A stretch of 5,355 bases of DNA from Clostridiales bacterium (lineage in GTDB: Bacteria > Bacillota > Clostridia > Oscillospirales > Oscillospiraceae): assembly GCA_003516765.1 (NCBI GenBank), contig DPCD01000020.1, forward strand, positions 6,912-12,266, read 5' to 3'. A program made the position numbers and the translations under genes. Position 1 is the first letter of the stretch. Each line of letters starts with the position of its first letter. Shown here in pieces: positions 1-5,355 of this stretch. Below the pieces are notes generated by a model. It saw nothing but the letters and a program-made list of their open reading frames with translations, had not been told where the DNA came from and did not search any database.

Positions 1-861
1 ATCGGAGACAAGGCGGCTGAAATTGACAACACGAACGGCATCATCAAGATCACGCTCTCCTATGGCACGAATCTTTATCAGGTTGCGCCGAAGATCGAAA
101 CCGGCAGCGGCTGCACGGTCAGCCCGCGCTCGGGGCAGGTTGTGAACCTCTCCGTGCCAGCAACCTACACGCTGACGCGCGGCGATGAAAAGCGCACCTA
201 CACGGTGATCGTCACGTTGCAAAAATCCGCGTCGCAGCTCATCTGGGACAAGGCGGCACTCAAGATGAACCCGTCCTCGTACCAGACAAGCCCCGACCTC
301 GGGAAGAAAGACCCCGAGCCGACCTACATCCCATCCACCAGCCAGATCCTCTCCGGTATGAAGGTGCAGGTGAACGGCAAGGACGTTGTGTATCAGGCAA
401 CCGGTTCTTCTAACTGGCTCCTGATGACGCCAGACAGCTATTCTGCGGCGAACACCTACCGTTTCCGGGCGGAAAAGGGCGCGCTCAAGAATATCGCCGC
501 CAACGGCTATAACGGCTTCGGTGTGCAGGCTGGCAAGCTGATGATCGGCATCACGGAGAAGATGGACACGGCAAGAGGTCTTGATCTGTCCCTCTGCCCG
601 GTGCCAAGCGCGGCGCAGACGGCGTGGAAGAACAAGTCCGGTGTGGTCGGCGTGTGGAAGATCACCTGCGACAGCGTTTCGGGCGGTTTGACATTGATGT
701 TTGACTGCTCGGGTCAAACAGGAAAACTGGCGCTTGCGAAGTACAACGAAGCGAAAAAGTGCTTCGAGCAGGTGTCGGAGAAAAAATGGAGCGTCAGCGG
801 CTCGATCCTGACGGCTTCCAATATGTCCGCCGGTATCTACGGCGTGATTAAGATTGGGTAA
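1..861 (+). CDS. C-terminal part of a large secreted/surface protein (5' end outside window)
   Basis: The frame is open from the first base and ends at TAA 859-861, giving 286 visible residues. Internal GTG or ATG codons are not credible starts, because the homologous domain already begins before them. Residues about 8-72 form a beta domain with the pattern Tyr-Gly-Thr...Val-Ala-Pro...Val-x-Pro...Leu-Ser-x-Pro...Tyr-Thr-Val. This resembles the DUF5018-like or cadherin-like modules found in bacterial surface proteins. It aligns without gaps over 49 positions (22 identical, counted by hand) with residues 1391-1439 of the next gene. Residues about 75-180 look like a second beta region rich in Ser, Thr, Tyr and Asn. 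Residues about 180-286 resemble the beta-sandwich that often closes such proteins. The end (Tyr-Gly-Val-Ile-Lys-Ile-Gly) carries no LPXTG motif, membrane helix, SLH or dockerin module. Base composition is GC-rich (41 of 60 at 121-180). The function is not known; a structural, adhesive or substrate-contact role is inferred. Confidence 0.85.
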   Translation: MGDKAAEIDNTNGIIKITLSYGTNLYQVAPKIETGSGCTVSPRSGQVVNLSVPATYTLTRGDEKRTYTVIVTLQKSASQLIWDKAALKMNPSSYQTSPDLGKKDPEPTYIPSTSQILSGMKVQVNGKDVVYQATGSSNWLLMTPDSYSAANTYRFRAEKGALKNIAANGYNGFGVQAGKLMIGITEKMDTARGLDLSLCPVPSAAQTAWKNKSGVVGVWKITCDSVSGGLTLMFDCSGQTGKLALAKYNEAKKCFEQVSEKKWSVSGSILTASNMSAGIYGVIKIG

Positions 862-878
862 TTTTGAAAAAATGAAAG

Positions 879-899
879 CCCGGGGCGCAATGCCCCGGG
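879..899. promoter_or_regulatory. Perfect 8-bp GC hairpin between the two genes
   Basis: CCCGGGGC (879-886) and GCCCCGGG (892-899) are exact reverse complements around the 5-base loop GCAAT. The stem starts 17 bases after the stop of gene 1 and ends 2 bases before the AAAGGA ribosome binding site of gene 2. On the + strand no T-run follows, so it is not a classical intrinsic terminator for gene 1. On the - strand the stem would be followed by a T-rich stretch (complement of 862-877), but no - strand gene is seen that would need it. It may protect the 3' end of an upstream mRNA, stabilise the 5' end of a processed downstream mRNA, or tune translation of gene 2. The structure is certain from the sequence; the role is inferred. 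Confidence 0.75.
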
Positions 900-901
900 A
901 G

Positions 902-907
902 AAAGGA
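902..907 (+). promoter_or_regulatory. Ribosome binding site of gene 2
   Basis: AAAGGA lies 9 bases before the ATG at 917, a normal distance. It settles the start: another ATG at 907-909 overlaps this site and is in a different frame that soon closes, whereas 917 opens directly into a signal peptide. I see no convincing -35/-10 pair in the 55-base gap, which fits co-transcription with gene 1 or a promoter inside gene 1. Confidence 0.75.
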
Positions 908-916
908 TGAGAGAAT

Positions 917-1003
917 ATGAAAGGAAAACGCTTCCTGTCTCTCCTGCTCTGCTTCGTGATGGTGCTGGGGATGCTGCCCGGTCTGGCAATTCCGGCATCC
1001 GCT
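917..1003 (+). other. Sec-type signal peptide of gene 2
   Basis: Residues 1-29 have a basic start (Met-Lys-Gly-Lys-Arg), a hydrophobic core of about 15 residues rich in Leu, Val and Met, a Leu-Pro-Gly break, and a Pro-Ala-Ser-Ala-Ala cleavage region. Cleavage is most likely after Ala29. No lipobox is seen: the only Cys (residue 12) lies inside the hydrophobic core. The protein is therefore expected to be exported by Sec and not to be a lipoprotein. The DNA of this segment is GC-rich (27 of 40 at 961-1000), and the composition drops sharply just after the cleavage site. Confidence 0.9.
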
Positions 1004-4000
1004 GCTAGTACAACTACTTTGGAATTTTTTGTTGTTATGGGCAACCCAAGCACTAGCAATAGGATTAGGAAAACGAAAGTACCAATTAATTCAAAAGTTA
1101 AAGATGCGATAACTTCCGATGAATTGGTCAAGAAAAATCCAGGCTATTACGGCGTGATGGAGCTTGTTGACTGGTATACGGAACGACCGGAGGAGAACGA
1201 GGACGGCAGTTTTACGTTTAATGAAGGAGCAAAGGTTACAGACAATACTCTGGTAACAGGAAAGTTGAAACTCTACGCGAAGACGAAGATCCGTGAAGGG
1301 CAGACTATTTCGATTTCGCTGAATGGCCACAAACCAAAGCCGATTACGGAGTGGAGCGGTCCTGTCGCTACTTCTCCCTCTGAACGTTTTCTCTTCGATG
1401 TAACAAACAAAACAAACATAAAGTATGACGGCACCACAGAGAACATATCGAAAAGTCTCCTGGAGCTTCCACTCGGCAAGGCGCTTACGGCAGACGATTT
1501 AAGCAAAATTCCAAGTCAGTGGACGATAGACAGTCAAGCGTATACGATCAATAGCTGGGCAACAGTGTCCACGGTTTTGACAGTCGGAACGGTGATCGAC
1601 CCGCAGGATAAAATTGACAAGTATAATGGCGAAGGATATGATCCTTTTGAAGTATACGCCCAGATGACATGGCCGATCACGATCAAATTTGTGACGAACG
1701 TCGACGGGAAAACCCTTCAAGATATAAACTTAACTGGGGCAACCAAACTCAATGGTTATAGTGCTGCAACGACAAATACAATGACAGAAGCGCAAAAGAA
1801 GCAGGTTGCAGACGTAAATACTTGGGTGCAGCAGCAGGAAAACACCGATGGCTTCGGAAGAATTTTCCGCGGCTGGTACGCGAATAGCAGTTTTACCGGC
1901 GATCCATTCCGCGATGGGACAGGGTATTCCATCAGCGGAACGCCGACGGGTCTCGACGAAAACAGCGCGTGGCACGCGAACACGCCATTCAACAACTCTA
2001 TGACGCTTTATGCAAAGTGGGAAGACCGTTGCAAGGTTACATTCAACATGGGCAGCGAGAATCTTTCAAACGCAGCGTCTTTTACGGATTACTATGTAGC
2101 AGTCAATGAAAAGCTGACCGCGCCGTCCGTTGAGCCGCAGTCAACAGGCTATCCGAACCGGGTGTTCCTTGGATGGTATGAAGATGCGGAATGCACAAAG
2201 GTGTGGGACTTTGCGAATAAGACAGTTACGACAGATGTAACACTCTACGCAAAATGGGCCAACGCAAAAACAGTAACGCTCAAATTTGTATATTATGCCC
2301 CGGACGATGATGCGACGCCGATTGACTATAGAACAATGACGGTTCCGGTCATTGAAGGTCGTGAGTTTGGTGACGGTCTTCCCGTGCTGCCGGGTACACC
2401 GACGGAAGGCCTTTTTGATCCGGATACGTTGACAACCCCGATCATCTATCGAACGATGGGAAAAACGCGCGGACTGATTTATACAAGCTGGAGTTACTAC
2501 GGAAAATACGACTGGGCACCGCTGACCTCGAAAACTGTATTGTATAATGAGGTGGTTGCCAATAGTGAAGTGAAGGTTCGTGCAAATTCGGTCGTCTATG
2601 TTCAGTTTACATTTGACCCGCAGGGCGGTACATTAAATGGCTCGACTGAATCCGCGGTAGTTACATCTGATACGCGGAAGGTAGAAAGCAATCCCACAAC
2701 CCCCGTAAAAGGCACCACAAGATTCCTGGGCTGGTATACGCAGCCTGATGGAAAGGGTGAAAAGCTCGACCGAACAAAGGAGTATTCGCTGAATACGACG
2801 TTCTATGCCGCATGGGAAAAAGAAAAGGAATGCACGCTGATCTTTGATATCAGCAATTACCCGGGCGCGACCGTTGTCCTGAAAAAGGGCGACGAGGTGT
2901 GCAGCGGCACGACCGCAGATGGCAAGGTTATCTATACGAAACTGCCGCGCGGAACATATCAGTATTCCATCACGCTGACCGGCTACAAGCCGCTGACCGG
3001 AACTTATGAGATTACAGATGCTACCTCAGAGGAGGAATCCTACACAATTGAGGTAAAGGATTGGCCGGTGTTTGTTCCGGTGACCGGAATCGCGCTGAAT
3101 ATTCCTGATAGCCAAATTATGCAGGGAAAGTCCTACGATCTGAGCAAGCTTGCGACGGTTGCGCCAGAAAATGCTTCCTACAAGAACATCACATGGTCCG
3201 TATCTGGCGATGGCGTTACGCTGGGCAAAGACGGCAAGACGCTGACGGTTTCTGCTGATGCCACCGGCTCCGTCACACTGACTGCGACGATCACGGATGG
3301 CAAGCTCAACGATGCGGGAACAGCGTTGGAAAACTACACGAAGCCGTTCACTCTGACAATCGTAACGTTCCGCCCGACGATCACGTTCAAAAATGGTTCT
3401 GGCGAAGGTCCCTCCATCGACGTTATTCAGAACATGCCCGCGCCCGTCCTTGCGGTAAACGGTAAAATTACCGCTCCGGCTACAAAGCCGACCGCAGATG
3501 GATGGGAGTTTGAGGCGTGGTATCTGGATGCAGCGTACAACACGGCGTGGACAGCGGATCATGTCTTTACACAAGATAGTGAGCTTTTTGCCAAGTGGAA
3601 AAAAGAAGCCGTTCCGATTACAGTGACATTCTCTGACGGCGGCAGCCAGACGAAGACAGAAACGCATAACGCCGGTGAATCGCTGGTTCTTCCTCCGAAT
3701 ATGTTCACAAAGGCTGGATACATTTTTGCAGCGTGGGAACTGCCGGATGAAACAACAATGTACGCAGGAACGACAATCAAGGCATTGCCCAGCACGGATG
3801 TTACATACAAAGCAACGTGGAAAGAGATCAATGCTGCAATTACTGCGGATGATGTCCGACACTCGTTGGATGCAATTACTGCGGAGAATGTAAAAGACCA
3901 CAAGGCGCAGCTGATCGCTGCACGCGACGCACTTGCAGCGGGGACAGCAACAAAGACAGACGCAGAACTGATCGGCAGTTTGTCTGAACTGTTTAAGAGT

Positions 4001-5355
4001 GCTGACCTTGGCCCGGTCAGTATCACTGGAAATACAAGCCAAGGCGTTACTGAGACAGGCGCGATCCTTTCCTCGGACGGCGCAGCAGTTGTTCTGAATG
4101 TGAATAAGCTGACAACACCGAACAAGACTTTGCCTGAAGCATATCAGACTGAAGAATACAAGGCTGTGTGGTATACCGTCGCTATGAGTGTTGGCGGCGC
4201 AACCACCGAACCGAAAGTTCCTGTTATTCTGACTGCGCCTATTCCGGCAGACCTGTCTACAATGGCAGCAGACACCATCCGTGTACTTCTGTACAAGAGT
4301 GCAGCCACTGAGCCGGTTTTGATGACGCCAACTGTGGCAGATGGCAAACTGACGTTCGCCTTTGACGGCAACGGACAGATTGCATTTGTCGGCAAGGCAA
4401 TCTCTGATACGGCAGATACCCGCGTCACCGGGCTCACGATGGAGTACAACGGTACGAAGATGGGCAATGTGACACAGGATAAAGATGGCAACTTTACGGT
4501 TGTCCTTCCCGCATCGCTGAATCAATCCGCAATCGATTTGCTCGCCTCTGGTAAGTGGAAGACTTATCTGACGGTAGCACCGCAGGCTAAGGTTGCAACA
4601 GCAGAGAGCAAGGATGGCTTTGATGCGACGTACTGGGCAGAAACCGGTGTTGCACTGACCTACTCGCTGACGAAGGCAAACGACTATAGCGATAGCCGTA
4701 CACTGACTGCGATTGCGAAGAATGGGACGAAGCGTGAGTTTACTGTCACGGTCAAGAAGATCACGGACGCAGACCGCACCTACAAGATTGCTGTTGCAAA
4801 CATCAACGGCGGCACGGTCACAGCCACCCCGAGTCCTGCCGCAGCCGGGGAAGAGGTCAAGCTGACCGTCACGCCGAACGACGGCAAGAAGCTGGTCGCG
4901 GGCTCGCTCAGCTACTGCCTGCAATCCGCCGGGGCAAAATCCGTGCCCATCGACGAAAGCAGCCTGACGTTCATCATGCCCGCAGGCGATATCAACATCA
5001 ACGCGCAGTTTGAAGACGATGCCAGCGCGCCGCTCAAGAACCCGCCGCAGATTACGGCGTTTGTGGTCAACGGCGTCTCCGCGGTCATCAACAGCGACAC
5101 CAAGGCTATCACAATCATCCTGCCCTACGGCACGGATCTGAAGCACGTTGCGCCGACCATCGTCACGGCGAACGCCTCGAAGGTCGAGCCGTCGTCCGCC
5201 CAGCGCGTCGACCTGTCGACACCCAAGGCATATCGGGTCTACGCCTCGAACGGCGCGTATGTGACCTACACCGTCACCGCCTACACCGAAGAGCCTTCTC
5301 CCACGCAGTCGCTTTGGGAAAAGCTCCAGAATCAGATCAACAGCAACCCCAACTG
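917..5355 (+). CDS. Large exported multidomain protein with InlB-type B-repeats and Ig-like domain (3' end outside window)
   Basis: An uninterrupted frame of 1,479 codons plus two bases runs to the right edge. The ATG at 917 is chosen because it directly begins a signal peptide and lies 9 bases after an AAAGGA site. Order by residue: signal peptide 1-29; degenerate B-repeat-like modules about 35-123 and 127-252; B-repeats 254-368 and 372-447, each with a Gly-Trp-Tyr core and a Leu-Tyr-Ala-Lys-Trp end; a divergent module about 452-556; B-repeat 561-633; a PEGA- or carboxypeptidase-regulatory-like beta domain 638-713; a group-2 bacterial Ig-like domain 719-816; B-repeats 820-894 and 901-968; a helical segment 972-1030; unassigned beta regions about 1033-1160 and 1161-1283; a divergent InlB-type repeat 1288-1367; and a domain 1376-1456 shared with the upstream gene. 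B-repeats are known from Listeria internalins and many gut bacterial surface proteins. I see no catalytic motif, so adhesion, scaffolding or ligand binding is inferred. The anchoring signal, if any, lies beyond the window. Base composition is mosaic. Confidence 0.92.
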   Translation, partial: MKGKRFLSLLLCFVMVLGMLPGLAIPASAASTTTLEFFVVMGNPSTSNRIRKTKVPINSKVKDAITSDELVKKNPGYYGVMELVDWYTERPEENEDGSFTFNEGAKVTDNTLVTGKLKLYAKTKIREGQTISISLNGHKPKPITEWSGPVATSPSERFLFDVTNKTNIKYDGTTENISKSLLELPLGKALTADDLSKIPSQWTIDSQAYTINSWATVSTVLTVGTVIDPQDKIDKYNGEGYDPFEVYAQMTWPITIKFVTNVDGKTLQDINLTGATKLNGYSAATTNTMTEAQKKQVADVNTWVQQQENTDGFGRIFRGWYANSSFTGDPFRDGTGYSISGTPTGLDENSAWHANTPFNNSMTLYAKWEDRCKVTFNMGSENLSNAASFTDYYVAVNEKLTAPSVEPQSTGYPNRVFLGWYEDAECTKVWDFANKTVTTDVTLYAKWANAKTVTLKFVYYAPDDDATPIDYRTMTVPVIEGREFGDGLPVLPGTPTEGLFDPDTLTTPIIYRTMGKTRGLIYTSWSYYGKYDWAPLTSKTVLYNEVVANSEVKVRANSVVYVQFTFDPQGGTLNGSTESAVVTSDTRKVESNPTTPVKGTTRFLGWYTQPDGKGEKLDRTKEYSLNTTFYAAWEKEKECTLIFDISNYPGATVVLKKGDEVCSGTTADGKVIYTKLPRGTYQYSITLTGYKPLTGTYEITDATSEEESYTIEVKDWPVFVPVTGIALNIPDSQIMQGKSYDLSKLATVAPENASYKNITWSVSGDGVTLGKDGKTLTVSADATGSVTLTATITDGKLNDAGTALENYTKPFTLTIVTFRPTITFKNGSGEGPSIDVIQNMPAPVLAVNGKITAPATKPTADGWEFEAWYLDAAYNTAWTADHVFTQDSELFAKWKKEAVPITVTFSDGGSQTKTETHNAGESLVLPPNMFTKAGYIFAAWELPDETTMYAGTTIKALPSTDVTYKATWKEINAAITADDVRHSLDAITAENVKDHKAQLIAARDALAAGTATKTDAELIGSLSELFKSADLGPVSITGNTSQGVTETGAILSSDGAAVVLNVNKLTTPNKTLPEAYQTEEYKAVWYTVAMSVGGATTEPKVPVILTAPIPADLSTMAADTIRVLLYKSAATEPVLMTPTVADGKLTFAFDGNGQIAFVGKAISDTADTRVTGLTMEYNGTKMGNVTQDKDGNFTVVLPASLNQSAIDLLASGKWKTYLTVAPQAKVATAESKDGFDATYWAETGVALTYSLTKANDYSDSRTLTAIAKNGTKREFTVTVKKITDADRTYKIAVANINGGTVTATPSPAAAGEEVKLTVTPNDGKKLVAGSLSYCLQSAGAKSVPIDESSLTFIMPAGDININAQFEDDASAPLKNPPQITAFVVNGVSAVINSDTKAITIILPYGTDLKHVAPTIVTANASKVEPSSAQRVDLSTPKAYRVYASNGAYVTYTVTAYTEEPSPTQSLWEKLQNQINSNPN
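1676..2257 (+). repeat. Two InlB-type B-repeats (Listeria-Bacteroides repeat family)
   Basis: Residues 254-368 and 372-447 each start with a beta strand (Ile-Thr-Ile-Lys-Phe; Lys-Val-Thr-Phe-Asn), contain a Phe-x-Gly-Trp-Tyr core (residues 318-321 and 418-421) and end in Leu-Tyr-Ala-Lys-Trp (364-368 and 443-447). This is the signature of the B-repeat family, a ubiquitin-like beta fold used as stalk or binding units. The first copy is longer than usual, with about 40 extra residues between its first strand and the Gly-Trp-Tyr core, including a charged Glu/Gln/Lys-rich stretch at about 290-310. Confidence 0.85.
2597..2815 (+). repeat. InlB-type B-repeat
   Basis: Residues 561-633 show the most canonical first strand in the protein (Phe-Asp-Pro-Gln-Gly-Gly-Thr, 566-572), the core Phe-Leu-Gly-Trp-Tyr (603-607) and the end Phe-Tyr-Ala-Ala-Trp (629-633). 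It follows a segment of about 110 residues (about 452-556) that has a B-repeat-like strand order but lacks the Gly-Trp-Tyr and Ala-Lys-Trp hallmarks. Confidence 0.85.
2828..3055 (+). other. Small beta domain, PEGA- or carboxypeptidase-regulatory-like
   Basis: Residues 638-713 have the alternation of such domains: a strand ending Ala-Thr-Val-Val-Leu-Lys, a Gly-Thr-Thr-Ala-Asp-Gly-Lys turn, a Leu-Pro-Arg-Gly-Thr-Tyr turn, and a Tyr-x-Tyr-Ser-Ile-Thr-Leu-Thr-Gly-Tyr strand. Domains of this kind are non-catalytic spacers or binding units in exported proteins. The assignment rests on pattern only. Confidence 0.55.
3071..3364 (+). other. Group-2 bacterial Ig-like domain (Big_2 type)
   Basis: Residues 719-816 begin with Val-Thr-Gly-Ile-Ala-Leu, continue with Gly-Lys-Ser-Tyr-Asp-Leu, the hallmark Val-Ala-Pro-Glu-Asn-Ala followed by Ile-Thr-Trp-Ser-Val-Ser, and end with Ala-Thr-Gly-Ser-Val-Thr-Leu-Thr-Ala-Thr-Ile. 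This order is typical of Big_2 domains in bacterial adhesins such as intimin-like proteins. An insertion with Asn and Asp residues (about 796-808) precedes the last strand. The domain sits between two groups of B-repeats, which supports a rod-like surface protein. Confidence 0.8.
3374..3820 (+). repeat. Two further InlB-type B-repeats, the second diverged
   Basis: Residues 820-894 have a Pro-Thr-Ile-Thr-Phe-Lys-Asn first strand, the core Glu-Ala-Trp-Tyr (866-869) and the end Leu-Phe-Ala-Lys-Trp (890-894). Residues 901-968 follow after a short linker, with Val-Thr-Phe-Ser-Asp-Gly-Gly, a Gly-Tyr-x-Phe-x-Ala-Trp core (934-940) and Thr-Tyr-Lys-Ala-Thr-Trp at the end. In both copies the Gly of the Gly-Trp-Tyr core is replaced by Ala, and the second also lacks the Tyr, so these copies are more diverged than those in the N-terminal half. 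Confidence 0.75.
3835..3885 (+). repeat. 15-bp direct repeat, 36-bp period, in a helical segment
   Basis: TGCAATTACTGCGGA occurs at 3835-3849 and again at 3871-3885. The spacing is 12 codons, so the frame is kept, and it encodes Ala-Ile-Thr-Ala-Asp-Asp-Val then Ala-Ile-Thr-Ala-Glu-Asn-Val. The copies start a region (residues about 972-1030) rich in Ala, Asp, Glu, Lys and Leu that is probably alpha-helical, unlike the beta-rich rest of the protein. A small in-frame duplication is the simplest explanation. Confidence 0.7.
4778..5017 (+). other. Divergent InlB-type repeat domain
   Basis: Residues 1288-1367 show the pattern Tyr-Lys-Ile...Gly-Gly-Thr-Val-Thr-Ala-Thr-Pro...Ala-Gly-Glu-Glu-Val-Lys-Leu-Thr-Val-Thr-Pro...Phe-Ile-Met-Pro-Ala-Gly-Asp-Ile...Ala-Gln-Phe. 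This matches the divergent InlB B-repeat family, common near the ends of Clostridia surface proteins. Composition jumps to GC-rich within this domain (30 of 60 at 4741-4800, then 41 of 60 at 4801-4860). Confidence 0.75.
5042..5284 (+). other. Beta domain shared with the C-terminal part of gene 1
   Basis: Residues 1376-1456 match residues up to 72 in the visible part of gene 1. Shared landmarks are Tyr-Gly-Thr-x-Leu, Val-Ala-Pro-x-Ile, Val-x-Pro-x-Ser, Val-x-Leu-Ser-x-Pro and Thr-Tyr-Thr-Val. After the domain both proteins continue with a Ser-x-x-Gln-x-x-Trp-Asp/Glu-Lys linker, so the homology extends toward the right edge. A more distant copy may lie at residues about 1161-1283, which ends in a similar Asn-Gly-Thr-Lys-Arg-Glu-Phe-Thr-Val-Thr-Val strand. 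The family resembles DUF5018-type modules; the family name is uncertain, the homology between the two genes is not. Confidence 0.7.

Noticed and set aside
688..718. TTGACA and an inverted repeat TTTGAC/GTCAAA inside gene 1
   Set aside because: No -10 hexamer is found at a suitable distance from the TTGACA. The 6-bp stem has a 7-base loop, lies in coding sequence and has no T-run, so neither a promoter nor a terminator can be supported.
879..899. Hairpin as a classical intrinsic terminator of gene 1
   Set aside because: The stem is perfect, but the next bases on the coding strand are A- and G-rich (AGAAAGGATG) with no T-tract, so I kept it as a structural/regulatory element instead.
907..909. 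Alternative start ATG for gene 2
   Set aside because: It lies in another frame that closes after about 33 codons and overlaps the ribosome binding site. The ATG at 917 opens a proper signal peptide.
1614..1627. TTGACA next to TATAAT
   Set aside because: The two hexamers are only 2 bases apart, not about 17, and both are part of codons of gene 2. No start codon with an open frame of its own follows.
1091..1995. Several overlapping small - strand frames of 73-81 codons
   Set aside because: They overlap each other and gene 2, lack domain signatures, and have no supported start. They are chance open frames.
3559..4125. 188-codon - strand frame with a hydrophobic product
   Set aside because: Its Ala/Ser/Val-rich composition is what the complement of Thr/Ala/Asp-rich coding DNA gives. 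It is antisense to well-supported B-repeats.
3026..5146. Very long open frame on the - strand (706 codons)
   Set aside because: It lies wholly opposite gene 2, its product is rich in Cys and Arg with no recognisable domain, and it has no credible ribosome binding site. The + strand product shows clear signal peptide and domain signatures, so this is a codon-usage shadow.

Overview
The window holds two large genes on the + strand, both cut by the window edges. Gene 1 (1-861) is the C-terminal end of a secreted or surface protein. Gene 2 (917-5355) is the first 1,479 codons of a multidomain exported protein with an intact signal peptide. I read gene 2 codon by codon from its ATG to the right edge and found no in-frame stop or frameshift. 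No RNA gene, mobile element, CRISPR array or metabolic gene is visible, and nothing convincing lies on the - strand.

The source looks like a Gram-positive, Clostridia-type bacterium, probably an intestinal or rumen member of the Oscillospiraceae/Ruminococcaceae kind. The clues are the signal-peptide style (basic start, Leu/Val core, ending Pro-Ala-Ser-Ala-Ala), the purine-rich ribosome binding site, moderate to high GC, and very long proteins made of InlB-type B-repeats, Ig-like modules and Thr-rich beta domains. This is an inference from style, not a taxonomic identification.

Layout: 1-861 is the end of gene 1. Region 862-916 is a short gap with a perfect 8-bp GC hairpin (879-899) directly before the ribosome binding site of gene 2. 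In gene 2, the signal peptide (917-1003) is followed by a low-GC N-terminal region with degenerate B-repeat-like modules (about 1019-1672). Next come recognisable B-repeats (1676-2257 and 2597-2815), a small beta domain (2828-3055), a group-2 bacterial Ig-like domain (3071-3364), two more B-repeats (3374-3820), a short helical segment (3830-4006) and two unassigned beta regions (about 4010-4765). The visible part ends with a divergent InlB-type repeat (4778-5017) and a domain (5042-5284) that aligns with the start of the visible part of gene 1.

The two genes therefore look like tandem paralogues at their C-terminal ends, probably co-transcribed and probably displayed on or released from the cell surface for adhesion or substrate contact. 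The most interesting signal is the mosaic composition of gene 2. The signal peptide and C-terminal domains are GC-rich like gene 1, while the middle is much poorer in GC, with sharp changes just after the signal peptide and at about nt 4800. This suggests a family of surface proteins with conserved ends and an exchangeable middle. No wholly new system can be demonstrated from this window alone.
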